Notes under the pieces: model-generated
Told to the model about the DNA's origin: nothing
Databases searched by the model: none
What the model saw: only the letters and a program-made list of their open reading frames with translations
Program-made: the position numbers and the translations under genes
Part shown: piece after piece, positions 45,710 through 55,138 of the stretch
How the letters are laid out: each line of letters opens with the position of its first letter
Position numbering within the stretch: the stretch's first letter is position 1
Assembly (NCBI RefSeq): GCF_009857445.1
Contig: NZ_WWCN01000006.1
Location: 248,001 to 312,000 of the forward strand
Reading direction: 5' to 3'
DNA: 64,000 nt
Source of the DNA: Duganella flavida
GTDB taxonomy: Bacteria; Pseudomonadota; Gammaproteobacteria; Burkholderiales; Burkholderiaceae_D

Positions 45710-45901
45710 TTAGATGGCTACCATCTCAAAATCGTCCTTGCGGGCGCCGCATTCAGGGCAGCTCCAGTTCATCGGGACGTCGGCCCAGCGGGTGCCCGGA
45801 GCGATGCCTTCGTCCGGCAGGCCGGCTTCTTCATCGTAAATCCAGCCGCAGATCAGGCACATCCAGGTCTGGAACTCCTGCGTTGTTTCGTTGCTACTCA
45901 C
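45710..45901 (-). CDS. Rubredoxin
   Basis: 63 residues. The iron site is formed by Cys15-x2-Cys18 (MCLICGWIYDEEAG) and Cys48-x2-Cys51 (CPECGARKDDFEM). A one-iron electron carrier for oxygenases or reductases. It heads the pilGHIJ-chpA unit and is divergent from the ThiD-like gene, an arrangement I recognise from Burkholderiales; a functional link to twitching is not established. Confidence 0.95.
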   Translation of the reverse strand: MSSNETTQEFQTWMCLICGWIYDEEAGLPDEGIAPGTRWADVPMNWSCPECGARKDDFEMVAI

Positions 45902-45957
45902 GTTTTGCCACCCTCAATCTAGTAAAATGCCGAATTAGGTATCTTAATCTACCCGCC

Positions 45958-46824
45958 GTGCAAAACCAAACTTCTCCTCTTATATTGAGCTTCGGCGCTG
46001 CCGATCCGGCTGGCGCCACCGGCGTCCAGGCTGACCTGGCGGCTTTTTCGGCCCTGTCCTGTACCGGCCTGGCCGTCACCACCGCGTTGCTGATCGGCGA
46101 CAGTGCCCACGTCGAGGATATGCAGGACATCGATCCTGACTGGGTCGCCGACCAGGCCCGCCTGGTGCTGGAAGATATGACCATGGCCGCGTTCAAGGTC
46201 GGCGCCATCACCAATCTGGAGCAGGTGGCGGCGATTGCCGAGATCCTGTCCGATTATCCCGATGCGCCGCTGATCCTCGATCCATTCAGTTCGCGCCTGC
46301 CTGCGCTGCCCGACGACGACGCCGAAGACCTGATGACTGCCATCCGCCAGCTGCTGGTGCCGCAGGCCACACTGGTGATGTTATCGCAGGTAGAGCTGGG
46401 CCGCATGGCCGAGACGTGGCGTGAGACCGAAAACGAGAGTGACAGCAACGAAGCCGAAGCGGAAGGCGAAGGCGAAGACATGCTGCAATCGGACGTCGAG
46501 CACCTGCTGGCCTTGGGCTGCGAATTCGTACTGGTGACCGGCACCACGTCCGGCAGCCAGGGCGACGGCACGCTGGCCAACACCCTGTTCGGCGCCGATG
46601 GCGTCATCAGCCACGACGCCTGGCAGCATCTGCCCGGACCATTCATCGGCGCCGGCAACACCCTGTCGGCAGCACTGACGGCCTTCATGGCGCGCGGCGC
46701 CGAGGTGCCGGAAGCAGTAGCGGCGGCGCAGGAGTACACTGTCGGCGCGCTGGCGCATGCGCAGCGCTACGGCATGGGTAAGTTCGTGCCGAACCGATTT
46801 TTCCATTTTGAGATGCCATCATGA
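45958..46824 (+). CDS. ThiD-family (HMP-phosphate kinase-like) protein, catalytic residue changed
   Basis: 288 residues from GTG 45958 ([19 protein letters not shown]). Ribokinase-fold motifs of ThiD are clear ([24 protein letters not shown]). Two departures: the anion-hole motif that is GTGCT in ThiD is GAGNT here (Asn234 for the catalytic Cys), and an acidic insert of about 25 residues ([20 protein letters not shown]) replaces the usual TPN.xE region. The four-base ATGA overlap with hemL indicates coupling. It could be a divergent kinase or a regulatory pseudo-enzyme; thiamine synthesis is uncertain. Confidence 0.8.
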   Translation: MQNQTSPLILSFGAADPAGATGVQADLAAFSALSCTGLAVTTALLIGDSAHVEDMQDIDPDWVADQARLVLEDMTMAAFKVGAITNLEQVAAIAEILSDYPDAPLILDPFSSRLPALPDDDAEDLMTAIRQLLVPQATLVMLSQVELGRMAETWRETENESDSNEAEAEGEGEDMLQSDVEHLLALGCEFVLVTGTTSGSQGDGTLANTLFGADGVISHDAWQHLPGPFIGAGNTLSAALTAFMARGAEVPEAVAAAQEYTVGALAHAQRYGMGKFVPNRFFHFEMPS

Positions 46825-48107
46825 CCACGATTTCCAAAAACGATCAGCTGTTTGAACGCGCCCAGAAAACCACACCGGGCGGCGTCAACTCGCCGGTGCG
46901 CGCCTTCCGTTCGGTGGGCGGCACGCCACGTTTCATCACCCGCGCCGAAGGCCCGTACTTCTGGGACGCGGATGGCAAGCGTTATATCGATTACATCGGT
47001 TCCTGGGGCCCGGCGATTGTCGGCCACGCGCACCCGGATGTGTTGAAAGCGGTGCAGGAAGCGGCCACGCGCGGCCTGTCGTTTGGCGCGCCGACCGAAG
47101 GCGAGATCGAAATGGCGGAAGAACTGGTGCGCCTGGTGCCGTCGCTGGAGCAAGTTCGTCTGGTATCGTCGGGCACCGAAGCCACCATGAGCGCCCTGCG
47201 TCTGGCGCGCGGCGCCACGGGCCGCGACAAGATCGTCAAGTTTGAAGGCTGCTACCACGGCCACGCCGATTCGCTGCTGGTGAAAGCGGGCAGCGGCCTG
47301 CTCACCTTCGGCAATCCAACGTCGGCCGGCGTACCAGAGGACTTCGTCAAGCACACGCTGGTGCTGGACTATAACAACGTAGCGCAGATCGAAGAGGCGT
47401 TTGCCAACTTCGGCGACGAAATCGCCTGCGTGATCGTGGAGCCGGTAGCCGGCAATATGAACCTGATCAAAGGCACCCGCGAGTTCCTGCAAGCGCTGCG
47501 CGACCTGTGCACCAAGCACGGCGCACTGCTCATCTTCGATGAGGTAATGTGCGGCTTCCGCGTGGCGCTGGGCGGCGCGCAGGAACTGTACGGCATCAAG
47601 CCAGACCTGACGGCGCTGGGTAAAGTCATTGGCGGCGGTTTGCCGGTGGCGGCCTTCGGCGGCAGCACGGCTTTGATGAGCAAGATGTCGCCAGTGGGCG
47701 CGGTGTACCAGGCCGGTACGCTGTCGGGCAACCCGGTGGCAGTGGCTGCGGGCATGACCACCTTGAAGCTGATCCAGCAGCCAGGCTTCTACGATCAGTT
47801 GAGCGCTTCGGCCAAACGCCTGGCCGATGGCCTGACGGCAGCGGCCAAGGATGCAGGCATTCCGTTCTGCGCCGATGCAGTAGGTGGCATGTTTGGCCTG
47901 TACTTCAGCGAGACGCCGCCAAACAACTACGCTGAAATGATGGCGGGGAACCGCGAGCGCTTCAACGTCTTCTTCCACCACATGCTGGATGAAGGCGTGT
48001 ACTTTGCGCCGGCGGCGTTCGAGGCAGGCTTCGTCTCGGCGCAGCACACGGACGCGGTGATCGATGAAACCATCGCCGCCGCGCGCCGCGTGTTCGTCCA
48101 GCTTTAA
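46821..48107 (+). CDS. hemL: Glutamate-1-semialdehyde 2,1-aminomutase
   Basis: 428 residues, class III aminotransferase fold. [20 protein letters not shown] at the start, then [39 protein letters not shown] and the PLP lysine Lys268 in [18 protein letters not shown]. It makes 5-aminolevulinate in the C5 haem pathway. It overlaps the ThiD-like gene by four bases and is convergent with the ABC transporter genes (stops overlap by four bases). Confidence 0.97.
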   Translation: MTTISKNDQLFERAQKTTPGGVNSPVRAFRSVGGTPRFITRAEGPYFWDADGKRYIDYIGSWGPAIVGHAHPDVLKAVQEAATRGLSFGAPTEGEIEMAEELVRLVPSLEQVRLVSSGTEATMSALRLARGATGRDKIVKFEGCYHGHADSLLVKAGSGLLTFGNPTSAGVPEDFVKHTLVLDYNNVAQIEEAFANFGDEIACVIVEPVAGNMNLIKGTREFLQALRDLCTKHGALLIFDEVMCGFRVALGGAQELYGIKPDLTALGKVIGGGLPVAAFGGSTALMSKMSPVGAVYQAGTLSGNPVAVAAGMTTLKLIQQPGFYDQLSASAKRLADGLTAAAKDAGIPFCADAVGGMFGLYFSETPPNNYAEMMAGNRERFNVFFHHMLDEGVYFAPAAFEAGFVSAQHTDAVIDETIAAARRVFVQL

Positions 48108-49426
48108 CCTTCTTCTTCCTCGTCCTCTTCGGAGCGCTGAATCACGCCGGTGTTGAAGTTGTATTCGAACAGGTCGCCGTAGCGGCCCCACTCGATGGCC
48201 ACGCGCAGCGCGCGCTCGGCCTCTTCTTCGCTGAGCGTGAAGCGCAGCAGCTTGAGGAACAAGTCTTCCGGCAGATCGCCTGATTTGTCCTGTTCCAGGC
48301 CATGGCAGATGTAGGCGATCAGCGGCACGTGTTCCAGCAGCTGTTTGCCGAAGATGTCCTGGCGCTCGGCGTTATCGGCTTTCACATAACGGCCGCCCAG
48401 TTCCGTCAGCAGGATGTCGCCGTTGGTCAGGTAGGCAAAGCCCAGCAGCAGCAAGGCGTTCAGCACTTCCAGCAGCTCGGCGTCGGTCAGCTCCGTCTCT
48501 TCGGCGATCTTCGGCAAGTCGGCACGGCCGTGGAACGGTTCGTCGGCCAGCAATTCCAGAATACCTTCCATGTGCGCGATGTCCGCTTGCGGCAGGCGGT
48601 CGCCCAGTTGCAGCTTGACTTCGCGCTCGCTGATCAAGCCTCCACCGCCGCCACGACGGCCGGAGCTGGCGGTCATCAGTTCATAGACTTTGTCGATCAG
48701 CTGGCGTACTTCGGCGCTTTCCGCCTTGCGCGGCTGGTGCAGCGAAATCGGCAGCTCGGCGCGCACGCGGCCAGGGTCGCTGGCGAAAATCAGCACGCGA
48801 TCAGCCATCATCACCGCTTCTTCGATATTGTGCGAGACCACCAGAATCGCTTTGGTCGGGATCTGGCCCGACTGCCACAATTCCAGGATCTCTTCGCGCA
48901 GGCGTTCGCCGGTCAGCACGTCCAGCGCGGAGAAGGCTTCGTCCATCAGCAGCACTTCCGGCTCCATCACCAGCGCGCGGGCGATGCCGACACGCTGGCG
49001 CATACCGCCGGACAGCTCGCGCGGCAGCGCGCCTTCAAAGCCGGACAGGCCGATCAAGTCGATCACTTTTTCAGCGCGACGCTCGCGTTCTTCCGGCGGC
49101 ATGCCTTGCGCTTCCAGTCCCAGCTCAACGTTCTTTTGCACCGTCAGCCACGGGAATAGCGCAAACGACTGGAACACCATGCGGATCCCGCGCGCGGTGC
49201 CGTACAGCGGCATGCCGCGATACAGCACCTGGCCTTCATCGGCCTGGATCAGGCCCGCCATGATGCGCAACATGGTCGATTTGCCGGAGCCGGATTGGCC
49301 AAGCAGCGCGACGATCTCGCCTTCGCGCAGCGTGAAGTCGACGCCTTCCAGCACCGAGCGCGCGGAGCCGTCCGCGCTGCGGAAGTGTTTGCCGACGGCT
49401 TTCAGTTCAACGATAGGAGTGCTCAT
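48104..49426 (-). CDS. ABC transporter ATPase, NitT/TauT type with C-terminal AAA-associated domain
   Basis: 440 residues. N-terminal ATPase: Walker [15 protein letters not shown], signature [15 protein letters not shown], Walker [13 protein letters not shown]. The ~170-residue C-terminal part ([19 protein letters not shown], then [18 protein letters not shown]) is the AAA-associated domain found on some nitrate/sulfonate-type ATPases. It ends in a poly-acidic tail. It follows the fused permease by 10 bases. No binding protein is adjacent, so the substrate is unknown. Confidence 0.88.
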   Translation of the reverse strand: MSTPIVELKAVGKHFRSADGSARSVLEGVDFTLREGEIVALLGQSGSGKSTMLRIMAGLIQADEGQVLYRGMPLYGTARGIRMVFQSFALFPWLTVQKNVELGLEAQGMPPEERERRAEKVIDLIGLSGFEGALPRELSGGMRQRVGIARALVMEPEVLLMDEAFSALDVLTGERLREEILELWQSGQIPTKAILVVSHNIEEAVMMADRVLIFASDPGRVRAELPISLHQPRKAESAEVRQLIDKVYELMTASSGRRGGGGGLISEREVKLQLGDRLPQADIAHMEGILELLADEPFHGRADLPKIAEETELTDAELLEVLNALLLLGFAYLTNGDILLTELGGRYVKADNAERQDIFGKQLLEHVPLIAYICHGLEQDKSGDLPEDLFLKLLRFTLSEEEAERALRVAIEWGRYGDLFEYNFNTGVIQRSEEDEEEEG

Positions 49427-49436
49427 GATTCTGTTC

Positions 49437-51167
49437 CTAGAAATGCAGCCGGCTTTCGGCCATGGTGTACAAACGGCGCCAGACGAAGTGGTTAAAGCCC
49501 ATCACGAAAATACACATGATGCCGATACCCAGCGCGATACGCGGGAAGTCGCCGGCGGCAGTCATCTCGCCGATGTAGCTGCCGATGCCGTGCGCCTTCA
49601 ATGTGGTCGGTCCCCAGCTGACGATTTCCGCCACGATGGCGGCATTCCATGAGCCGCCCGACGCGGTGATCGCTCCCGTTACGAAGCTCGGGAAAATAGC
49701 CGGCAACAGGTAGCGGCGCCATTTCAGCCAACCGGTCAAACCGAAGTTCTTGGCCGCGTGACGCAGCTCGGTCGGGATGGTCGAGGCGCCGGCGATCACG
49801 TTAAACAACAGGTACCACTGGGTACCGAGAATCATCAACGGCGACAGCCAGATGTCCGGATTCAGGTGGTAGCGCACGATGATGATCACCGCCACCGGGA
49901 AGACGAGATTTGCCGGGAAGGCGGCCAGGAACTGCGCCACCGCCTGCGTGCGCGAAGCCCAGCGCGGGTTCATGCCGATCCAGATCCCGACCGGCACCCA
50001 GATCACAGCGGCCAGCGCCAGCAGCACCACCACACGGATCATGGTGTACACGCCCAGCACCACCACGTGCCCTACTTCGCCCCAACCGACTTCGGTGCGG
50101 ATGAAGTGGACCAGGCTCCAAAGCGCGTAGAACACCACGGCGGCAATCACCGCATCCCACACGCGCTGCGGCACCAGCGATGGCTGGTCGCGACGGGCGC
50201 GGATCGAGGTGCCGTCGTGCGACAAACGGAACACGGCGATGGAGCGCGACAACTGGTGGCCGAACCACTCAACGATTTGTTGCGTGCGATCGGTGCGGCG
50301 CAGCCATGTCAGCAGCCACGAAGTCTGGGCGGTATCACTGCCGGTTTCTTCGAAGCGGAATTTATCGGCCCATGCCAGCAGTGGGCGGAAGAACAGCTGG
50401 TCGTAAGCCAGCACCGCGATCAGCATGGCGAAGATGGCCCAGCCGATGGCTTGCAGGTTACTCTGTTCAATCGCCAGCGCGATGTAGGAACCCATGCCGG
50501 GCAATTTAATCGTTTGGTTCGACACCACGATGGCTTCCGACGCCACCACGAAGAACCAGCCGCCGGACATGGACATCATCATATTCCACAGCAGGCCAGG
50601 CATCGCGAACGGCATCTCCAGGCGCCAGAAGCGCTGCCAGCCTGACAGCTGGAACACCTGCGCCGCTTCCGACAATTCAGGCGGCACCGAACGGAAACCC
50701 TGATACGCGGAAAAGGCCATATTCCATGCCTGCGAAGTGAAGATCGCAAAGATGGCGGCGCACTCCACGCCCAGCAGGTTGCCGGGGAAGAGCGCGATGA
50801 ACGCGGTCACCGTAATCGACAGGAAGCCAAGGATGGGGATCGATTGCAGGATGTCGAGCATCGGCACCATCACCTTTTCGGCGACGCGGTACTTGGTGGT
50901 CAGCGCCGCGAACACACAGCTGAAAATCACCGACGCACCAAGCGCGATGAACATGCGCAGCGTGGTGCGCAGCACGTAGTACGGCAGATACCAGGGATCC
51001 AGCGTCATCGGTAGCGTCTGGCCGAGTTCATACGGGCGCGCCATTTGCTGGCTGCCATAGGCCATCAGCACGAAGATCGCGAGCACGATAGGCAGCAGCG
51101 CCCAGTCCCAGCGATTGCCGCCGGCCTCCACCACCTGGCGGGGGAAAAATTGCCGTTTCTTATTCAT
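49437..51167 (-). CDS. ABC transporter permease, two fused membrane domains
   Basis: 576 residues made of two homologous BPD_transp_1 halves, each with about six membrane helices and an EAA-type loop (ELSEAAQVFQLSGWQRFWRL in the first, ELRHAAKNFGLTGWLKWRRY in the second). The halves are joined near residues 280-330. The fusion removes the need for a dimer. It pairs with the downstream ATPase as a NitT/TauT-like importer. A small GC-rich hairpin (51186-51202) lies just before its start. Confidence 0.88.
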   Translation of the reverse strand: MNKKRQFFPRQVVEAGGNRWDWALLPIVLAIFVLMAYGSQQMARPYELGQTLPMTLDPWYLPYYVLRTTLRMFIALGASVIFSCVFAALTTKYRVAEKVMVPMLDILQSIPILGFLSITVTAFIALFPGNLLGVECAAIFAIFTSQAWNMAFSAYQGFRSVPPELSEAAQVFQLSGWQRFWRLEMPFAMPGLLWNMMMSMSGGWFFVVASEAIVVSNQTIKLPGMGSYIALAIEQSNLQAIGWAIFAMLIAVLAYDQLFFRPLLAWADKFRFEETGSDTAQTSWLLTWLRRTDRTQQIVEWFGHQLSRSIAVFRLSHDGTSIRARRDQPSLVPQRVWDAVIAAVVFYALWSLVHFIRTEVGWGEVGHVVVLGVYTMIRVVVLLALAAVIWVPVGIWIGMNPRWASRTQAVAQFLAAFPANLVFPVAVIIIVRYHLNPDIWLSPLMILGTQWYLLFNVIAGASTIPTELRHAAKNFGLTGWLKWRRYLLPAIFPSFVTGAITASGGSWNAAIVAEIVSWGPTTLKAHGIGSYIGEMTAAGDFPRIALGIGIMCIFVMGFNHFVWRRLYTMAESRLHF

Positions 51168-51292
51168 AGCTATTACTTTCTCTGGCGGCGCAGGAAGCGC
51201 CGCGATGAGCGAAGGGAGGGAGCGTTTCCGCTGGCCGCCATTCTAAATGATTAAGGCTACAAAATTATTACATTCATGAAAGTTAGTTATTA

Positions 51293-51306
51293 TATAATTG
51301 CCATAT
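51293..51306 (+). promoter_or_regulatory. Perfect -10 box directly before a gene (possible leaderless start)
   Basis: TATAAT at 51293-51298 matches the sigma-70 -10 consensus fully and ends eight bases before the ATG at 51307, so transcription would start within about 1-3 bases of the start codon. The region 51240-51306 is markedly AT-rich, and no ribosome-binding site is present. The -35 is weak (TTACAT, 51268-51273). Confidence 0.4.
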
Positions 51307-51810
51307 ATGAAACTGATCGCTGAAAAACGCTCGAAGACCGACAAGTATGACGTGCTGCGCTTTGTACGCAACAATGGCAGCTGCACGGATGCACTGATGC
51401 CGCGCCAGGGTATTTTGCCGCATGATCTCGTGCATTATGTAGTGGAGTCGGCGCTGCCGCTACGGCATGGTTTTTTGAGCCTGCTGGCGCGCGGGGCAGA
51501 TGCCCGGTTCGTAATGGAGTCGGTACACGACAAGGCGAATCCGAATGTGGAGACGGAGGCGGTGCAAGCGGAAGCGATAGTGGAAGGTCTGCAGGCGCAA
51601 TTGTGGTCCGGCGCCTTCGACGAAGAAGCGTTTTTAGCCGGCGCAGCAGCGGCCTGTACTGCCCGCAACAAGCCGCCCTTCGACTTCAGCCTGCTGGCCA
51701 TGAATCTCAAGGAGGCGCTGTATGACCGCGCCCTCGCCTTGCACGAGCAATGGCATGCGGCGCCTTACTTCAGCACACTCTCACTGGAATTCGCCCCGCA
51801 ACCAGTCTGA
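51307..51810 (+). CDS. Conserved-looking protein of unknown function
   Basis: 167 residues from ATG 51307. N-terminus KLIAEKRSKTDKYDVLRFVR is basic; the middle (ILPHDLVHYVVESALPLRHG, FLSLLARGADARFVM) is mixed alpha-helical; no signal peptide or membrane segment. I do not recognise a domain. It stands alone between divergent ABC genes and a convergent envelope-protein gene, with which it overlaps by 46 bases at the 3' end. Confidence 0.65.
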   Translation: MKLIAEKRSKTDKYDVLRFVRNNGSCTDALMPRQGILPHDLVHYVVESALPLRHGFLSLLARGADARFVMESVHDKANPNVETEAVQAEAIVEGLQAQLWSGAFDEEAFLAGAAAACTARNKPPFDFSLLAMNLKEALYDRALALHEQWHAAPYFSTLSLEFAPQPV

Positions 51811-52655
51811 CGGGTCGGGATGGACATGAGCCAGCCGCGCAAATTCTTGATCAGCGAGCGGCCACATTGCTCGTTGAGGACCTGAGCGCGCTCCACTACT
51901 TCCTGCTTGCCCTCGCGGTAGCGCACGGTACGGAAGCTGCTGGCCGGCGCGGCAGCGGCAGGCGCTGCTGCCGTCGCCGCCGTCAGTGCGATCTCCAGCG
52001 ACTGTGCCAGCAAGGCCGCCGTTTCCTCACGCAAGCGGCGCCCCGCATGCCAGTAAGCCGACAGATTGTCGTGCTCAACACTGGCCGACACCACCCGGAT
52101 TTTGCTTTGATAACCCGATTGCGGAGCGGTGCCGCGGCGATACACCGCCACCGTGTTATCCAGCACCAGCGCGCTCTGATCCTGCGTCATGGAAAACATC
52201 GGCACGCTTTCGACCAGCCAATCGCCGCTGGCGGGATCCGCAACACTCAACAGGCGCTTTTCGTGACCGGGTGCGGTCAGTTCCAGCGCCGCCTGCATGA
52301 GCTCTTTGTGGGTATAACCTGTCAGCAGATCCTGATAAGGATCGAGCACCTTGTCGGCGGCAATTTCAATCTCGCTGCGCTTTTGCTCCAGGCTGGAGCT
52401 GACCAGCACACCATGCGTGGCGACCGCCGCCAGCAACCCCACCAGGCCCGGCGCCGGATACAGCATGGTGCCAGGTCCCTGCCCTGCCTTGTCGTAATTC
52501 ACCACGCCACGGAATTGCACTGCCTCCTGCGGAGGCAAGCGCAAGGCCCAGTCCAGCGGCACGGCCGCCGTACTGGCGGGCTGGTCTGCGGCCTGCACGT
52601 GCGGCAACCACCACAGCAGGCTGCCGACCAGGGCGATGCGAGCAATCAGTGCCAT
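51765..52655 (-). CDS. Exported protein of unknown function
   Basis: 296 residues. A signal peptide (MALIARIALVGSLLWWLPHV, cut near QAA) is followed by a mature region with a Gly-rich hydrophobic stretch (PGLVGLLAAVATHGVLVSSS) that may be a membrane segment, and an Ala-rich linker near residue 235. Not recognised. It lies six bases after the lipoprotein gene on the same strand, so the two are probably an envelope pair. Confidence 0.65.
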   Translation of the reverse strand: MALIARIALVGSLLWWLPHVQAADQPASTAAVPLDWALRLPPQEAVQFRGVVNYDKAGQGPGTMLYPAPGLVGLLAAVATHGVLVSSSLEQKRSEIEIAADKVLDPYQDLLTGYTHKELMQAALELTAPGHEKRLLSVADPASGDWLVESVPMFSMTQDQSALVLDNTVAVYRRGTAPQSGYQSKIRVVSASVEHDNLSAYWHAGRRLREETAALLAQSLEIALTAATAAAPAAAAPASSFRTVRYREGKQEVVERAQVLNEQCGRSLIKNLRGWLMSIPTRQTGCGANSSESVLK

Positions 52656-52660
52656 CTGGT

Positions 52661-53350
52661 TTAATTGAACGGTTGCAGCACGGCGTCATGCGCGCCTTCG
52701 ATGGCCTGGAAATACGCGTTGGTCAGACCTGGAAACGATGGCGCCTCGTCCCAGTTGCCGCTGGCGCTGCGGGCGTGGTTCAGCGGCAGGTACCATTCGT
52801 AGGTATTGCTCTTCACGTTGATCAGGTAGGCAGTGCCTTGCACCAGGCCTTGCGGCGCGCTAGTCGGCACGTAGGCGGAATAGTTGCGCGACACGCCAAT
52901 CTGGGCAATATCGATCACCAGCAGCTTGTCGACCTTGTATTTACTGGCCAGCGCGGAGAAGTCTTTGCGCGGCTGATTCGGCGCACTGCCACTCGCCTGC
53001 GGTATCGCGTCCATCTTGATGGCTTCTTCGATCACCGTGACGTCGTAGCCTTTCTTGCGCAGCGCATCAGCCATGTCCGCTTTCACGCGGGCCATATCGC
53101 TCGATGGCAGCGTCTGCACGTGCGTGGTCAGCGAGGAGTTGGCCATCGACGCAGCGGCCAGGCACAGCAGGCAACCGGCGCCCGGGAAGGACGTGTCCAC
53201 CTTGGGCATGACGCTCATCGCCACGCCAACACGGCCGGATGGCGCCGACAGCGCCGCTGGCGACAGGGAAATCGCTTGCTGCGGAGGTGTTGCGCAACCC
53301 GACAGTAAAGCAACGCAGGACAACAGCAACACGGCAACACGATTTCTCAT
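52661..53350 (-). CDS. Lipoprotein of unknown function
   Basis: 229 residues from ATG 53350, with GGAG upstream (53356-53361). The lipobox LLSGC places the lipidated cysteine at residue 19. The mature region includes DMADALRKKGYDVTVIEEAI and VDKLLVIDIAQIGVSRNYSA, resembling lipoproteins with a TolB-N-like alpha/beta fold, but no family is certain. Paired with the exported protein downstream; location would be the outer membrane (Ala at +2). Confidence 0.72.
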   Translation of the reverse strand: MRNRVAVLLLSCVALLSGCATPPQQAISLSPAALSAPSGRVGVAMSVMPKVDTSFPGAGCLLCLAAASMANSSLTTHVQTLPSSDMARVKADMADALRKKGYDVTVIEEAIKMDAIPQASGSAPNQPRKDFSALASKYKVDKLLVIDIAQIGVSRNYSAYVPTSAPQGLVQGTAYLINVKSNTYEWYLPLNHARSASGNWDEAPSFPGLTNAYFQAIEGAHDAVLQPFN

Positions 53351-53366
53351 AATAGAACTCCGATGA

Positions 53367-53385
53367 AATTGGTAAAAAACCAATT
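53367..53385. promoter_or_regulatory. Short palindrome between corA and the lipoprotein gene
   Basis: AATTGGT (53367-53373) and ACCAATT (53379-53385) are perfect 7-base arms 17 bases upstream of the lipoprotein start and downstream of corA. The loop is A/T only. It could be an operator or a weak terminator for corA. Confidence 0.3.
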
Positions 53386-53414
53386 GTAACATTCGCAATT
53401 CTTTGTGGAAATTT

Positions 53415-54383
53415 TTATTTCAACCAGCCACGGTGGCGGAAGTAGAGGAAGGGGGCGATGGCGCTAGCGACCATCAGGCCCAGTGCGAACGGGTAGCCCA
53501 GCTCCCAGTCCAGCTCAGGGAACCAGCCCTTGAAGTTCATGCCGTAGATCGAGGCAATCAGCGTCGGCGGCAGGAAGGCGACGCTGGCCACCGAGAAGAT
53601 CTTGATGATCTTATTCTGGTTAATGTTGATGAAACCGACCGTGGCGTCCATCAGGAAGTTGATTTTGTCGAACAGGAAGGAGGTGTGGCCATCCAGCGAT
53701 TCGATATCGCGCAGAATCTGGCGCGCTTCTTCAAACTGCTCCGAATTCAGCAGACGGCCGCGCATCAGGAAACTGACGGCGCGGCGGGTGTCCATCATGT
53801 TGCGGCGGATGCGGCCGTTCAAGTCTTCCTCATGCGCGATGGCGTTCAGCACGGCGGCAGCGTCTTGGTCGGTAACGTTTTCTTGCAGCACCCGGCTACT
53901 GACTTCTTCCAGCTGCTTGTAGATACCCTCCAGCGCATCGGCCGAATACTCGGCATCGGTGGCGTACAGGTCAAGCAGCACGTCCATGTAGTCGGCGATC
54001 GAACCGGGACGCGAGCGCGCGCGCATGCGCACCAGGCGGAATACCGGCAGGTCGTCGGTGTGGACCGAGAACAGGATTTTGCGGGCCAGGATAAACGCCA
54101 CCGTCACAATGCGCGACGGGCCGTCTTCTTCTTCCAGCAGGAAGTCGGTGCGCAGGTGCAGGTCGCCGTTTTCCGCTTCGTAGTAGCGGGCCGAGGCTTC
54201 GATGTCCTTGACTTCGTCCTCACCCGGCAGGATCACGCCGAAGATGGTGCGTACCCAGGCCCGTTCTTCGTCCGTCGGATCGGTCAGGTCGACCCAGACC
54301 GGTTCAGCTTTTTCCAGGTCTTCGCGCGTGTCGATAGGAACCTGGTTGAGCCGGCCATTCTGGAGAACGAAAACATTAATCAT
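53415..54383 (-). CDS. corA: Magnesium/cobalt transporter CorA
   Basis: About 322 residues from ATG 54383 (INVFVLQNGRLNQ); an upstream extension is unlikely. A large soluble domain is followed by two C-terminal helices with the selectivity motif YGMNFKGWFPELDW between them and a basic end (YFRHRGWLK). CorA pentamers import Mg2+. The preceding helix FSVASVAFLPPTLIASIYGM is typical. Stand-alone gene, same strand as mtgA. Confidence 0.94.
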   Translation of the reverse strand: MINVFVLQNGRLNQVPIDTREDLEKAEPVWVDLTDPTDEERAWVRTIFGVILPGEDEVKDIEASARYYEAENGDLHLRTDFLLEEEDGPSRIVTVAFILARKILFSVHTDDLPVFRLVRMRARSRPGSIADYMDVLLDLYATDAEYSADALEGIYKQLEEVSSRVLQENVTDQDAAAVLNAIAHEEDLNGRIRRNMMDTRRAVSFLMRGRLLNSEQFEEARQILRDIESLDGHTSFLFDKINFLMDATVGFININQNKIIKIFSVASVAFLPPTLIASIYGMNFKGWFPELDWELGYPFALGLMVASAIAPFLYFRHRGWLK

Positions 54384-54433
54384 GTGTACACGCGCCTTCT
54401 GGAAACAGCGCAAGTGTACCCGCAAAGCCCGGA

Positions 54434-55138
54434 TTACGGTAGGTCGGCCGAGCCCATCCGGCGCAAAATCACGCCGGTGCGGCGGGCCAGATAGTTGGAA
54501 TCGCGGTGTTTGTCGAAATAACGCGGATTGGGCAGCATCACCGCCAGTTTCGCCGCCTGCATGGCGCTCAAATTGGCCGCGCTGACGCCGTAGTAATGGC
54601 GCGATGCCGCTTCAGCGCCAAAGGTGCCGGTACCGAACTCCACCACGTTCAGGTAGATCTCGAAGATACGCTCCTTGTCCATCAACGACTCCAGCATAAA
54701 GGTGATGATCAGCTCCTCACCCTTGCGCACATAGCTGCGCGAACCGGACAGGAACAAATTCTTGGCCAGCTGCTGCGTGATGGTCGAGCCGCCCGACACC
54801 ACCTTGTGCTTCTTGGTGTTCTTCTCGTAGGCCTTTTGCATGGCTTCCCAGTCGACGCCGTCGTGGTCGGAGAAGTTGGCATCCTCGGAAGCGATGATGG
54901 CGCGCTTCAGGTTATTCGAGATGCGGTTGTACGGCACCCACTGCTGCTGGATATTGGCCTTGGGATTCTTCTCCTGCAACGCCGACTGCTGCTCGCGCAT
55001 GAAGCTGGTCATGGACGGGTTATGGTCCACCCACCACCAGATCTGCAAGAAGAAATACAGCTGCACCACCAGGAATAGCAGTACAGGAATGATGAAGATC
55101 CACTTCACCCAGCGCCATTTGCCCGCAGACTTGCTCAT
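54434..55138 (-). CDS. mtgA: Monofunctional peptidoglycan glycosyltransferase
   Basis: 234 residues, glycosyltransferase family 51. One N-terminal membrane helix ([18 protein letters not shown]), then [20 protein letters not shown] (catalytic Glu), [20 protein letters not shown] and [15 protein letters not shown]. It polymerises lipid II glycan chains without a transpeptidase domain. It overlaps aroE by four bases (ATGA). Confidence 0.96.
   Translation of the reverse strand: MSKSAGKWRWVKWIFIIPVLLFLVVQLYFFLQIWWWVDHNPSMTSFMREQQSALQEKNPKANIQQQWVPYNRISNNLKRAIIASEDANFSDHDGVDWEAMQKAYEKNTKKHKVVSGGSTITQQLAKNLFLSGSRSYVRKGEELIITFMLESLMDKERIFEIYLNVVEFGTGTFGAEAASRHYYGVSAANLSAMQAAKLAVMLPNPRYFDKHRDSNYLARRTGVILRRMGSADLP

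Noticed and set aside
51186..51202. GGCGC hairpin before the fused permease as a riboswitch
   Set aside because: A single 6-base stem with 5-base loop in a 130-base gap does not support a riboswitch fold.
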